From Whitmania pigra (Eukaryota; Annelida; Clitellata; Hirudinida; Haemopidae): a DNA stretch of 64,000 nt. The stretch is from NCBI GenBank assembly GCA_021613335.1, contig JAJTWR010000299.1, positions 977,501-1,041,500 on the forward strand, given 5' to 3'. The position numbers and the translations under genes were made by a program. The notes below the pieces were generated by a model. The model ran no database searches and had not been told where the DNA came from. It was given only the letters and a program-made list of their open reading frames with translations. Below are positions 1 to 13,607 of the stretch, in pieces; position 1 is the stretch's first letter; each line of letters opens with the position of its first letter.

Positions 1-758
1 TTATTTATATGTAACCGATTTTTTGAGTGCCTTATGTTGTGCCAAATAGGATGGGAAGGCATTTCTTAATCGATCCACCATTTATATAGCGACCCTACCC
101 GAGGGCGCTTCCTGGCGGAGCGAGCTGGATTGCGAAGGCGACTGTTGCTTTCACAACCGTCCGCAGGCATGTTTCTCCCGTCCTAAGCCAGCCCGCACGC
201 CAATTAATAAATAAAAATTTCTACTAAAAACTTCTTCTAAAATTAAGGAGTGATGTTTCTTAAAAGCAGAATAAATTTTTTGCAAATAACAAGTTATTCC
301 CCTTACATTATCATGCAACATTTTTAATAAATTTTATGAATAAATTTTACGCTTCGCTGATTTTCCCAGAGCACGATCTCACAAAGTGATCAAGTGCATG
401 GTGATTGCAGTTTAACGTGAATATGTTTCATTCTAATGAAGTTGTTATTAACCAATGGATTGTAAGAATTTTAATTCTAATTATTTTTAATATCGTCTCT
501 CCACCATGGGGTTTTGAATTTCTTTCGCTTATTTCGTTTATTATTACATAATTAATTAACATGTCTTAGTTACAATTTGGCACCTTGAAGTTGTTTGAGA
601 ACAAGAAAATGAGTATGTATCACCGAATGTTGTGCCTTTTTAACATATTTGCTCAGTTGAAAATTCTTGACTTAACAATTGGACTGAAACAGCTCCACAG
701 CTCATATTCAATGTGTCTTGATAGGCCGCAATGACATTAATAATAACAAATAGAAATA

Positions 759-789
<31 letters not shown>

Positions 790-2020
790 TTAACCGTTGT
801 TTTTCAATATTTTAAATATCCCAAGTGCAAATTTGAAATAGATTAACAGCATGTTGTTCACAGCCAACGAATCTTATGTGCGTCGTTTAAATTAAGACTT
901 AAAAATTATTGTCGTCCGTATGGTATTAGAGTTCCAATGGGAAAAGTATATAAGCTTTGTATTGCACAATAAACAGACTAAAACTTTGTGGAATTCTGGC
1001 ATCCTATGCAAGACAGTCCATTGTTAAGAGTTATGGTGCGACATTCAACTGGAAACTTGAACAATGAATTCCTGAAGTGTTTGAGTTTTGCTAAACTGAA
1101 GCGATTATTTTTCAATAAGACCCTCTTAAGTAAGAATTAACGACATAATCAAAACGTCAAACTTCCTAAGCACCTAAAGTAATCTTGGTAAACTAAGAAG
1201 ATTTAAAATTATTCTCTAGCTTAAAAAATTTAATGAGACAAGATCAGGTTTCTCTTATAGTGGGCTGTAATGTGAGTCTAATGTGACTCTAATGTTTTAT
1301 GAGACACTGCAGTGAATATGTTGGCAAACTACGTTTTGATTTGTAAAATGTTATGAAATATGAAAATATGAAAATAACAACTCAAGTCTTTTAACAGTCG
1401 ACGATGGCAGACGATCAAAGAGGAAACTTACTTGGGTCAGAAATGCTCGAACCATTCTGCGAACCATTTAAGTGCGAAAATAGATTGTGATTAAGGAAAA
1501 GCTGTTAGACATTCAGTTTCTGTTTCCACTTTTTAAAAAAATTCCTTCATCACGGAGTTTTGTTAGTTTATGATGGAATAGGATGTGAAGAGCTCTCATG
1601 AGATTTCTCAAACATTTTTGAATAAGCCTCCTACCCACATTCGAAAAATGTTTAAATTTCAAAGTTATTTTAATTTATCAAAATAAATGAAATGTCAAAT
1701 GTCAGAATGTGATTTTAAATAATTACTTCAGAGATTAAATTTGCAATTGAACTTTTTTCTGAAATTACAGAATTAAAGAAGGAATTAGTCTCTAGCGTTA
1801 TGCTGAAGAAGCCATGCAAATAAACTATGATCATTCATTATAAAAATGGAATTTCAACAAAAACATTATTTCGTAATTGACAATTTCATAAAACAAATAA
1901 AAATTTGAAACTAAAAACTTAAAATGGACCAACTGAACCTTAAAAATTGATAAAGATCTAATTATTGACAGTTTAAAAGTAAGGCTAGAAGTATCATCTT
2001 GCTGCCATCAGAAAGATTGG
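1..2020. other. Intergenic, no gene seen
   Basis: AT-rich sequence with no exon I can support. Positions about 90-200 form a GC-rich patch unlike its surroundings; its nature is unknown. A short (TAA)n run lies near 761-785. This region is downstream of the minus-strand mini-gene that ends at 2021. Confidence 0.5.
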
Positions 2021-3637
2021 TCAACATTTCATGAATACCATCAGTGCCAGGCAGACGATTGTAACTGTGGCAGAATATCCAACCTGAAATGTGACATTCG
2101 CAAATTAAATAACAGTAAAACTAAATGCAGTTGTTTTGGCCTAAAACCACAACAATGAATATATAATTTTATTAGCAACAACGTCTCTGATATTATACAC
2201 GGTAATATTGACAAAACCAACATCAATTAAATTTAAAAATACATGAATACGGGGATTTCTAATGATATAAAATAAATGTAATGTTGTAGAAGAATTATTA
2301 TTTTTAAATAAATTACACTTAGAGCATGTCATCAAACATGTATTTAAATTATATTCCAAATGTGAATTACTATGGTTATCATACTGCAGTAATCAATAGT
2401 CAAATCAATGCAATCACTAATAGTCGAAATATTGATTTCATTGTTTAGCATTAACCTTATTTCTCACCAAATTAGTGCGATTATTTTATATATTATATAA
2501 TTGTTACCATAACTGACAATATAAAATTACTTGGAGTGAACTGGTAGATGTAGTAGGAGTTTCAGCACTTGTTATATGTTGAAAACCACTTTCAGTGCCT
2601 TGCTCATCACCGGCACCCAAAACCACTGAAATAATTTCAAATGTGCTAATAATCAAAGACAAACCCACTCCCTTGATGTATTGTTATATTTAAATGATGT
2701 TATTATTAATCGTGTTTTAAAATGTACAATTGTTTGGGTGTTTGGCTATATGAACAGATGACTTATCCAAAATTTAAAAAATAACGGAATTTTATCGATT
2801 TTTTATTGATAAAACTGTTGCACTTACTATATTACAAGCTTATTTATCCATATTTCTCGTACTGTAACATTTCTTTGGCTTCAAATTAAACTTCAAGACT
2901 AAAATCCCACACATAAAAAAACGTCTCAAAAACGCTCTGTCCGTATCCCTTTTAATATTCCCATCGATTCCCATCATCATTACATCCTCTAAATCCATAT
3001 CTATATTCAAACATACTTACAAAGCATATATTTTAAACAAGCTCATGTTTTAAATCATCTCTTGTGAAGTTTTTTGTTGAACTGCCACTTTATTTTTTAT
3101 TTTTTAAACTTCTGGTTGATTCATTTCTTTTATTACGATTATGACTATTATGATACCAGGCTTTAAATTATTTCATTGGAACAGACAGCCCATTAGTAGG
3201 AGTATATCTCTTCGGGTTGTCCCTAATTTTATTTACAAAATTTGTGATTATATGTTTAATTAGGCGGGTTTTTAATTGCATTTAATGTCATTTTTGTTTA
3301 AAAAAAAACCTTATTGCAAAAATTTAAAATATGAATATCTAAAAATATTTGATGATATTGGCTTGAGAAAAATTATTTCTCTTTTTTTTTGCAACACTTC
3401 GAAAAAAGCATCTAACCTAACCTAATTAATTAACCTAATCTAACCTACTTGTAAATTTGCCATACTAGTTGCAAAAGTTTACATTCCTAAAATGTCTGAA
3501 TTTATTAAAATTGAAAAACTCCTGCACCAAAACTGAAAAATGTTTTTAATAAATTGCAAGATAAATATAAATTTATAAATGGAGTTTTAACCTGCAACAG
3601 CAAATAGAACAATCGAACAAATGAATAACTTTGACAT
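2021..3637 (-). CDS. Small secreted or surface Ser/Thr-rich protein, mini-gene A
   Basis: Three exons on the minus strand: 3637-3592, 2625-2531, 2083-2021, joined in phases 1 and 0 with GT-AG sites, giving 67 residues. Exon 1 is a signal peptide (starts MSKLFICSIVLFAVA). Exon 2 carries a short acidic then Ser/Thr-rich stretch (TPTTSTSS near its end). Exon 3 encodes VGYSATVTIVCLAL and ends MKC-stop, a hydrophobic C-terminus typical of a GPI signal or a single membrane segment. The layout matches the neighbouring mini-gene at 4703-5743 in exon number, both intron phases and domain order, so the two look like diverged paralogs. A TATA box lies about 70 bases upstream of the ATG. I do not recognise the family; a mucin-like GPI-anchored coat peptide is an inference. 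Each exon is short, so independent RNA evidence would matter. Confidence 0.55.
3413..3451. repeat. Short CCTAA-like run
   Basis: Imperfect copies of CCTAA and CTAACCTAA inside intron 1 of mini-gene A. It resembles the arthropod telomere unit (TTAGG) but is only about 40 bases, so it is best treated as chance or a short interstitial repeat. Confidence 0.3.
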
Positions 3638-3662
3638 TTCGTTTAAATTAGCGAACAATTGT

Positions 3663-3985
3663 TGATTATGCCAAATATAAATTTAAATTCAGGAAGATGC
3701 CAAGTTTTATAAAGTTGAAGTAATTGACATTACAGGCAGCTTTTAATTATTATTTTGCTAATCGCCGCATGAAGGAAGTAGGAATAAATAAATAAATAAC
3801 AATTATGAAACCATGTCTGCTGCCAATTATGCCAAATATAAATTTAAATTCAGGAAGATGCCAAGTTTTATAAAGCTGAAGTAATTAACAACTCAGGCAG
3901 CTATTAATTATTATTCCGTTAATAGACGCATGAAGGAAGTAGGGATAAATAAATAACAATTATGAAACCATGTCTGCTGCCAATA
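3663..3985. repeat. Tandem duplication of about 160 bp
   Basis: Two adjacent copies, about 3663-3826 and 3827-3985, share long stretches (both contain AAATTTAAATTCAGGAAGAT and end near ACCATGTCTGCTGCCAA) with scattered substitutions and small indels. The copy nearer mini-gene A begins only about 25 bases upstream of its ATG, so the duplicated unit is the promoter region of that gene. Confidence 0.85.
3705..3711 (-). promoter_or_regulatory. TATA box of mini-gene A
   Basis: TATAAAA on the minus strand, 68 bases upstream of the ATG at 3637, which would place the start of transcription near 3675-3680 and give a 5' leader of about 40 bases. An equivalent TATAAAA lies at 3866-3872 in the second copy of the tandem duplication. 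The role is inferred from spacing only. Confidence 0.45.
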
Positions 3986-4702
3986 AAATGTTTTGTTCCC
4001 AAAATTTGTTGTTGCTTATAATATTATTCATTATTTACGATGGTAATTTCACTTATTTGAATTTCTTAAGCTGTTTAAAATAAAGTTTTCAGATTTGATG
4101 CAATGATCTTCATGTTTTGAAAAGTTGGATCCACTTTTGTAAATTTAAAAAAAAACAATGTTTTAAGAATAACTTTACTTTAATTGCTTAATGGTCCCGG
4201 TTTTGTGTTGTCAACCTCAATAATAACCGTAAAAACCGTAAAAGTCGTAATAACGCCTCATCGTGGAGAACAATTCACATCCTGAATCGGATTCGAAGTT
4301 CAGAATTTCTAGAAATCGGAAGTTGCACGAGCGTGATATTTATTATTTCTAAATGAAATCAATTTGTACTTCTTTTGTACTTGTTTCGAAATTAGTTGTG
4401 TTATTTTAACTATTTTATCAGATATATTATGCATCTACAATGAAATACTGTGTGTCATTAATGATCATTTCACTTATAATTACTTGAAACACTATTTCCT
4501 TTAACCCTGTACCTATCAACAAGTTTCAAAAGACAGCTAATCATAACGTGTATTATTTTTATTATGGCTTCAGTAAAAACAAACAAATAATAGAAATAAT
4601 AAACTATAATATCTTAATAATATTTTATGATATTGCTCAATAAAAGTTCCAAACTAATTCAATAATTAATTTTCTAAATAATTTTCAGTTTCTAAGATCA
4701 TC

Positions 4703-5743
<1,041 letters not shown>

Positions 5744-7465
5744 TTTCTTCTGGTAAGGATCTTTTTGATTCTCAACTCAAGTTACAAAACCTAGAATTAA
5801 ATCATTTACTTAAGCAATATCGCCAGATGAAGTAATATTCTTAATGTTTCGATTTGTAATAAGTTAAGTGCTACTAGTAATAATAATATCACAAAGTCTT
5901 ATGATCTAACCACTTGGAAGGCAGTGAAATAACGAATGGTTGAATATCGAGATCGGAGACTCAAATTTATTTATGGTCGCTTACTCACGCTCCGATGATT
6001 TTGTCACGATATGGTAATTTTAGTTCGTTCCTTCCTCTTCTTTCACGCTATTACTGACAAATGTTCTATTACATGCATACCTGTGCATACATACATCCTT
6101 TGAGTTATGACGTTCTTAAATGCATTCAATAGTCACAGGAAAGTCTGTAAATGTAGGTGAATTTTAAAATTTGCCTTATTTGCAAAATGTGATTCTAAAA
6201 AATTCGGTTTTCTTTAAGCCTTGGTAGTACTTGGTAGAGTCTAATACAGTTTTTGTCGAAGATGTTAATAACATAGTTATGTCTATTTCGTGCTTTTCAA
6301 TTCTTGTTTCTCATTATAACATATAATTTATATGTTTCTTCCATATTCTTGGAATGACCTCTTCATTGTATAATTAATGATTATTTATTAATTTCACCAT
6401 CCAATTAATTTTTTTGCGAAATATCTCTGAACAGCCGTTAACAGCGATTTTCATAACCGACTCCAAAACTTGGCATTGGTTATCCTGTTGCTTTCTCTTA
6501 TGATTGGCAAGTAATATTTTGCCAAGCATAATAATTATGTGGAAGATCAGAATAATAATGTGAAATAATTTGTATTATTCATCTTTTCACAACTTAACAT
6601 AAAATATTCCCGATCCATTTTAAATGTCAAATTAACACGCAGAAAGTTATAAATATAACTATAAATAAAAATTATTTTCTTTGAAACTTCGATAGTTCAG
6701 CTGAAAGGTAGAAATTCAACCCTAATTTTGAATTGCGCATGTTGTAGTTCACTTTATATTCACTTGGTTAAATAACTAATTATTAATTAAATAGTAACGG
6801 TAATTAAATAGACTAATAAATATTTTAAATTTATATATGGTTCCACGTGCAACATACATTTAAGTATCATAATTAAATCTTTGATAAATATTCTTAGCAT
6901 TTTAGTTTTGAACTTTCTTAAAGTTAAAACTGCGCAGAAGTAATTATAAATTCAGAATAATTTGCATTCGGAAGGAAATAACGTAAATTTCCGATGATGA
7001 ATGTTATTCACAATATCATTGAATTACTACTTCAAAACGTCAGTATCTCTGAATCACAAGAGCCAAAATATTAATAATCAGGGCTTGTTCACTTTTAATT
7101 GGCGGTTAGTCGCAGTGTATAATTAATTAAATTAGAAATGCAGATGGATCCATTTTGAAATTTTTCTTGTAAAACTTTCCACAGCTTCAAATGATCAAGT
7201 ATCGTTGTCTCATTTTCTGATCATAAAATTGTGTCAATAAGTGTTCTCCTTTAATTTATTGTTATTATTTCGAATTTCTGCGCAGTTGCAAACACCATGT
7301 TTTCGTTCAAAATTGTAATTTCGAAACTCATTCATCACTGCTGACTTAGTAAAACTTTTGTTTGTGAAATGTCGGTGGATTTATTTTTTATATAGAATCG
7401 ATCCTTATTTAATGATCGAAACACAGTAGCGTTCAGTGTGTTCATGCAATACATAATAAAACATA
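5744..7465. other. Intergenic, no gene seen
   Basis: AT-rich, no supported exon, no recognised repeat. It holds the 5' flank of mini-gene B. Confidence 0.5.
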
Positions 7466-7473
7466 GATTTAAC

Positions 7474-8838
7474 CAGTGTTGTGCAGTATCGAATTACATG
7501 TAATTCGTTACTGTAATTAATTACATTTTTTGGTAATTTTTACTTGTAACAATTACAAAAAAGATTTTGTACTCTTACTGTAACAAATTACTATTTTTGG
7601 TCATACTTTTAATTCGTTACCTTTTTGGCGCAAGACGTTACAAAGTAACATAAATAACATTTTAAATTAGTTTAATTTATTTAAAAAAAATTTAAATTCT
7701 AGATTGTTATTCTTTGGTTCGTTCGAGAACCTTCCCCTTCCCGATCATCGCTCTTTTGTTATTGTGGTTATCGCCGGTCGTTTTTGTTTTAAATCGGAAA
7801 TTGTTGATTAGTCATACCGAAGCTTTTTTAATATATAATATTGTATACATATAATAATATAAGATAAGATTTAATATATCGTAGTATGGCTTCATTTGAA
7901 GCCATTTTTAGTGTCGTTAGCGAAGATAAGAGGAACAAGGGTGAAGATAGTCCGTGGCCGTATTTGAACAAAATGTTCAGATTTCAATCAAAGGAAAATC
8001 ATATAAGTATGTATGCCTACTCTGCCAACAGAAACAAAAACTACATGTTCAGCATATGAAGGTTCTTCATCTAACTTGAAGAAGCACGTGGAACGCATGC
8101 ATCAACAGAAGTTAAGGAATATGGGATATCTTTGCTAACGATTGTCAAGCTTGATGAGAAACTGGTAGCCAAAATAGCATCTTCTAATGCAGCAAAGATG
8201 GACGAGCTTTGAGCTCTCGTTCATCTGATGCTGACAGTATTGAAGACAGTTTCTTCAATTGCACAAGGTCAACTGATATTCTGATGCAGTATCTTCGAGA
8301 CCGATCAGTTGACATGAACATTATTACTGGAAGCGATACCCTGAAGAAATTATTTATCCAGTTGAACACTCCTCTGCTAGCTAGTGCAGCTGTTGAACGT
8401 TATTCAGCTCTTCTGGTATGACAAAGAACAGCTGAAGGACCATAATGAGTGACAAACTATTCGAGGACTTAGTTATGTTAAAAATTAACAAAAATTTGTG
8501 ATTGTAATGTAATAAATAATATAAAAACACCAAAAGAATGCATTAGTTCAAATGTTATTACTTAATGACTGTTAGTACTACCAGTTAATACCAGTAATTG
8601 TTTTAACGATAAGAGAAACAATTCCTTTTAAATAATACGGAATGATGTATGATCACAATAATGGCGGCATCAAAGTTACTTGTAATTTTTTACTTAAAAG
8701 TAACTTTTGGACGCTGTAACTTTTAACTTTTACTTGAGTAATTTTTGAGACAATACTCTTACTTATACTTAAGTAGCTTTTTGAGGTTTACTTTTACTTG
8801 TAACTAGTTACCGAAATGAGGTAATTTTTACAACACTG
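7474..8838. mobile_element. Decayed hAT-type DNA transposon
   Basis: 1365 bp bounded by inverted ends starting CAGTGTTGT and ending ACAACACTG, with imperfect inverted similarity continuing inward (both ends rich in GTAA/TTAC motifs). It is flanked by a perfect 8-bp direct repeat GATTTAAC at 7466-7473 and 8839-8846, the target-site length of the hAT superfamily. Inside are remnants of a BED-type zinc finger (a CxxC followed by a Leu-x2-His-x4-His piece near 8020-8110) and of the C-terminal hAT dimerisation block (LNTPLLASAAVER near 8365-8400). Most of the transposase is missing and the remaining pieces lie in different frames, so the element is not autonomous. The intact target duplication suggests a fairly recent insertion. 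Confidence 0.9.
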
Positions 8839-8846
8839 GATTTAAC

Positions 8847-10905
8847 TGCCGAGCAATACTTGTGGAGCAAACAACTATTAATGAAAACATGATTTGACAT
8901 CTTGAGTGTTAACCCTGTTAATATTCTGCTAATGATCTTGTAAAAGACAAAACTAAGCCGGAATAGTCAATTAATTCCTTAATAATCCATGACTGAATAG
9001 TCAATAATTCCTTAATAAGTCGTGGCTGAAATATGATAAGCGTTGGATAAGGTTAGAAATTTGCCTTTGTCACGAAACGGTGAGCAGCCAGGCTAGAGCG
9101 TTGCTTGATTCATGAAGAGGTTTGTACCGGTCTATTATGACTTATGAATAGATTTAAGGTGGCACCATGAAACTGAGGACATTTGATTTTAATGAAGTTT
9201 AATGAAGCGGTGATCCATTACAAGCTTAATTACAAGAAGCAAATTAAATGTATAAATGATCATTATTACCAATTCCGCTGATCTTTCACATTCACAGAAA
9301 TTGAAAATGAAATTGTTGTAAAATAAATTATGCTTGCTTACCAAGTTGCGCTTCATTATATATAATTAGAAATTGGATGTTACTAGGACAAAGAGCAACT
9401 TAATAAAGGCAAAAAATAAATTTATTAATAATAATTATTATTATTAGGAAATTTTAAAATATTTATGATAACTTCGTCGAACTTCTAATGACATGTCTCA
9501 GCGATGAATGGCCTGTCGTTTCACCTGATGTAGCACACTTTTCTTCAAAGCACAATAATTCTCGGAAGCTCATAATAATTTGAGTGCACTTTTGAAATTC
9601 TTGGAGATGTGACCAGGTAGAACGTGACGTTCAAAATTAACTTTTATTTGAAATGTGATTCTTTTATACTGTTTTCATCTACTCAACAATTCAAACAACT
9701 TAAAAAGAATTCACGTACAATTGTACCACAAAAGATGGAGACAAAATTCAATAATGATGTTTGAAAATTTTAGAATCTAAGCTAATAACAATTCAACCGC
9801 TATTTAACAAAGACAAAAATATTTTCAGACATAAGTTCAGAAACAAGAAACTATTTGAAAAAATGATTGTGATGTTTACCATTTTTCTAGAGGCAGAAAT
9901 AGTAACAATGTAGTAATAATTTCAAAATGATCACTCGACATATTCGAGCTTAGTGATGAAAATATCCTGCCATTCAATCAGTGGTCGTAGCCGCCTCCAT
10001 CCCACCGTTGGTCGTTAACCTTCAAAATTCCTGAAAACGACCCTGTTTTTTTACGTCGTTATGTGACTTCAATATTATCACAAGCGTTGCTTAATCATTG
10101 AGCCAGTATAATTTAAATTGGGTGTACTGCAGGTACCAGTTGAGCGTCAGTATTATTTTTCATGTCAAATCATCTTATTCCAGCTCTCAATTTATTAATC
10201 AGTGGTAACACTAATGGATTTGTAGTGATTTCCGAGAGCATTCAGCAGGTTCGTAATAACACACGAAACCCGTAGTCTTTCCCCCTGCAAAATATCCGGA
10301 CTGCAGGCCGCATTGCTCTGACGTTCAAAGAAAGGCATTGATATCGAATTTCGCTAGTTCCAAATAGTATCAGCGACACTCATTTCGATACTGACGGGTA
10401 TCAGCAACACCGTTACTGCGTTATTAACAACCCTACCAAGCGGTTCAGTAAGCGACGTAAAGAAGCCTCCTGATAACGATAATGATAACGAGAGTCCTTG
10501 GAAAAATGAAATAATGTCCCTGCATCCGAACTTCCTTTTCAATAGCGAACACTGAATATAGCCTGGTTTCACTCTTCAAAGAAAAATACCCTCATTCTGA
10601 AGTGGTCTTGAAGCTCCGTTGAACGTGGTAAAATTCTGAGTTAAAATACCGCTGCAATCAAATTAGAATTTATTGTCAATTAATTTTTATACGTTATAAT
10701 TTAAATAAAATAAATACAATTTATCAACAATTTTAAATTTTATTAATTTTACATTTATTCAATTTTTAATGGACATCGCATTTTATGCGCTTAATTTGGT
10801 AAACAAACAAGAGTCCGATCAGCTTTTTCTGCTGGATTCCCCTTTCACCTTTTTTCAGATATTTTGAGATTTTGTTTTCTATTATTTTTTGCGATTTTGA
10901 TGTAA
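8847..10905. other. Intergenic, no gene seen
   Basis: No supported gene. A few short open stretches with splice-like edges occur around 9990-10560, for example a minus-strand piece ending NDQRWDGGGYDH-stop, but they cannot be joined into a convincing protein. The end of the region is the SUDS3 upstream flank. Confidence 0.4.
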
Positions 10906-13038
10906 ATGGCGTCAAGTTCTAACGAAGCGGATTTTCAAGATGACGACTTAGAAGATCAAGACTTCAACCTAAACAGGGACTCTGATGAAGGTTTTTGCCT
11001 TGATTTGCCGGCTATATTACAAAATGCGCGTAATTTTTATAAATATTAAATGCGTTGAATTTAGCCCTTGATTAAAGGCTTTAAATGTATGTCGCAGATA
11101 CAGAAGATGCTAGTGAAACAGAAGACAAGAAAGATGAAGAATTTACTGGAATAAAAGACCAGTATAATTTGTTTTTGCAAATTTACTTGAGCTCACTTAA
11201 ATCTTAGCATATTGTCCATCTGAATGTGTTTACATTACTAGACATCATTAGTTAGCCCTCTATGGACTAAAATTTGCATCTAGCTAAATCTAGCATATGC
11301 ATTATATAAGGAGTACACTATTATATCAAATTTTCAGAGTATATAGGGACCAGCTTCACCAGTACAAGAGACAGTTGCAGCAATTGAAGGAAGGAACATA
11401 TGCCCCATATATCAAACGATTGAAGAAGTTGGAGCAAATGCACAATGACAGGCTCCTAATGAATGAAATTTATGTCAAGAACGAACTCCAACTCATAGAG
11501 GAGGATTACGAAAAGGAAAAAGAACTTGCTCTCCAGGAGTTTGAGGTTAACAATTTACTTTGTGGATATTAGTTAATGTTTCAATGGCTATTAATAAGAA
11601 TAGATTAAGCCTTCGCATGTTAATGTCACTTTCACCTTATGGTTATTGTATTAGAATTGCTGCTTTAATGAATTGTTATCCTTGTTAAGTACATTGCTAT
11701 AATATCATTCTTGTTTGATAAATAATGCCTAACTGATGAAAACATAGGAGAGAAAGCAGGAATTGAAGGAGAACTTGATAAAAGAATTGGAACACAAAAA
11801 GAAGATGATGGAGAGTGAGAGGCAAACAATGGAACTCACAGGAGGTGAAAGATTTTTTATTGTTATTTTTGATACATGTTTCAATAATTAACATTATCTC
11901 ATTCCTTAATGTTTAATTATTGCACATTTGTTAGAATTTTAAAGCCTCTTTTGTTGCATTATTCGTTGTTAAATATAAGAGTTTTTCTAATTTACATTGG
12001 ACTATTCCAAATAAAATTATAAATTTGTTAAATTGATTGATTAATTGTGTTTTAATGATGCCTTCAGTTCCTCGATTAACGTTGGTGAATGACAAGTTTT
12101 ATAAATACTCTGAAAGATTGCTGTTTGTTGCTATTATAATACATTATATGAATATAACATGGGCAAAGAAAAATTCATTCTCTAAATCAACAGTTACTTC
12201 ATTCTTATTGATGTTGCAGACAATAACTCTGCCAAGCCCGTAACCACGAGGAAGCTTCGGAGAAGACCCAACGAACCTCTTCCTGCCCCTGAAAAACGTT
12301 CCAAACCATCACCAGATATCCTTTTCCATCAATTTTAATTTCACATACCAATGGCCGCTAGTTAATGGGCTGAGAGTTTGGTTTGCTTTAAATTAAGATA
12401 TAATTATGTGAATCACTCCTGATGCCACACTGTGGCCTCATTTCTGAAAGGTTTCCTTGACTACAGTCATACTTCAGTTGTCCAATGCGCTGTACGAGCA
12501 GGACGTGAACGAAGACCTGTCGAAACTTGCTAAGCTGAAGAGTTCAAGCGCCTCCTCTTCGAACAATTCATCCCATCAGAACTCAGAGGCCTACATTGAA
12601 GACTCACGACTTTGTCTGGACAAAAGATGGTTCTTAAATTTAAAATTCTCAATTTATTTCTTTGTTGCTTTAAAAACTACTTTAAATTGTGTTCTGTTTA
12701 TTATGTAAACACCAAATCTTGTAATGACTCATTAACAAACTTTACTTCAGGTATATCAGAGATCAACAGGTAAGCGTGGATGCCAAAGAGTTTGGAAGAT
12801 TTGCTGCGATCATCACATCCATTGGACATGAAGAAGTTAGTTGCTTATATTTAAATAAACAATCGAAATTGGTGTTAAGCTGTAGCATGTCACCTTGCAT
12901 GATTAATCAAGTATTGTAAAACTTATTACATATGATCTTTGCAAGGTTACCTTGAAAAAGACCTCAGACAACTCAAAATTCAAAGTCACTCTCCAGCAGT
13001 TCCAAAGGGGCCTCTATTCATTCAAGAAACGTTCCTAA
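10906..13038 (+). CDS. SUDS3/Sds3, SIN3-HDAC complex subunit
   Basis: Eight exons: 10906-10990, 11098-11161, 11338-11545, 11748-11844, 12220-12315, 12473-12629, 12751-12835, 12946-13038; phases agree throughout and give 294 residues. Sds3 is a scaffold of the SIN3 histone deacetylase co-repressor complex in the nucleus. An acidic N-terminus (about residues 1-48) leads into the coiled-coil Sds3 region (about 50-150, with [16 protein letters not shown]), then the family signature [11 protein letters not shown], and a C-terminal DKRWYI to [11 protein letters not shown] block like that of vertebrate SUDS3. Intron 5 is an AT-AC intron of the minor spliceosome type. An AATAAA lies at 13350-13355. 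Vertebrate SUDS3 is about 328 residues, so the length fits. Identification is from remembered family sequence and is strong. Confidence 0.93.
12316..12472 (+). other. U12-type AT-AC intron in SUDS3
   Basis: The 157-bp intron begins ATATCCTTTT directly after exon 5 and ends in AC at 12471-12472, with the branch-site-like TTCCTTGAC at 12453-12461, 12 bases before the 3' end. All three are the minor-spliceosome consensus. Joining here gives residues SPVQLSNAL, which line up with the vertebrate APAQLNYLL region, and keeps the frame; no GT-AG alternative does. Confidence 0.88.
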
Positions 13039-13607
13039 TAAGCTTGTTGTTAATAATATCATAATTCTCATTACTTTCAAAGTTCAGTATCTTTTTAGAG
13101 GTAATTTTTACAAACTTATAAATAGCTGTTGCACCAAAACAAAGCCAACCAAATTTGTTTTTGTTTCTCAATTGAACCAATAAATAAACAACCTCTCAAG
13201 AAATATAAACAACTCAACATAGCATTTAATAATCTTGAAAGTTTTAAACGTTGGTATTCTAAACATCTTTTTAGGATGCATGTCATTTCCTCTGAAATTT
13301 TAATAACGTTTTAAGGATTATTTTGCAACTGCAAGAAAAGCTTGTCTTGAATAAAACTGCATTAAATAACAGAATAATGCAAGCAAAATGAATTGCAGTT
13401 AAAAATTAACACTAAAAGTGGAACTCCCTCTAATATTGGAAATACCTGATAAGCAGGTTTAAGAAGTTAAGGATTAGTTTCTGGAAGCCGATCGTTCATG
13501 CTCGAGTTCTGATTGCGTATTTATAACCAAAAGTAACGACGTATTTGCAAAACTACTTGGCTTCCACAAGAAGTTTGTGGAATTGTTTGATGCATCTTGT
13601 GAATGCT
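13039..13607. other. Convergent 3' flanks
   Basis: Space between the 3' ends of SUDS3 (+) and SYAP1 (-). It holds the likely SUDS3 polyadenylation signal at 13350; nothing else is seen. Confidence 0.6.

Noticed and set aside
3413..3451. Interstitial telomere array
   Set aside because: Only about 40 bases and imperfect; too short to claim.
8184..8421. Open frames inside the hAT element
   Set aside because: Remnants of transposase and its antisense, with frameshifts and missing regions; not a gene.
10354..10572. 72-codon minus-strand frame
   Set aside because: No recognisable content, no supporting splice partners, and the Leu-Ser repeat reflects simple sequence.
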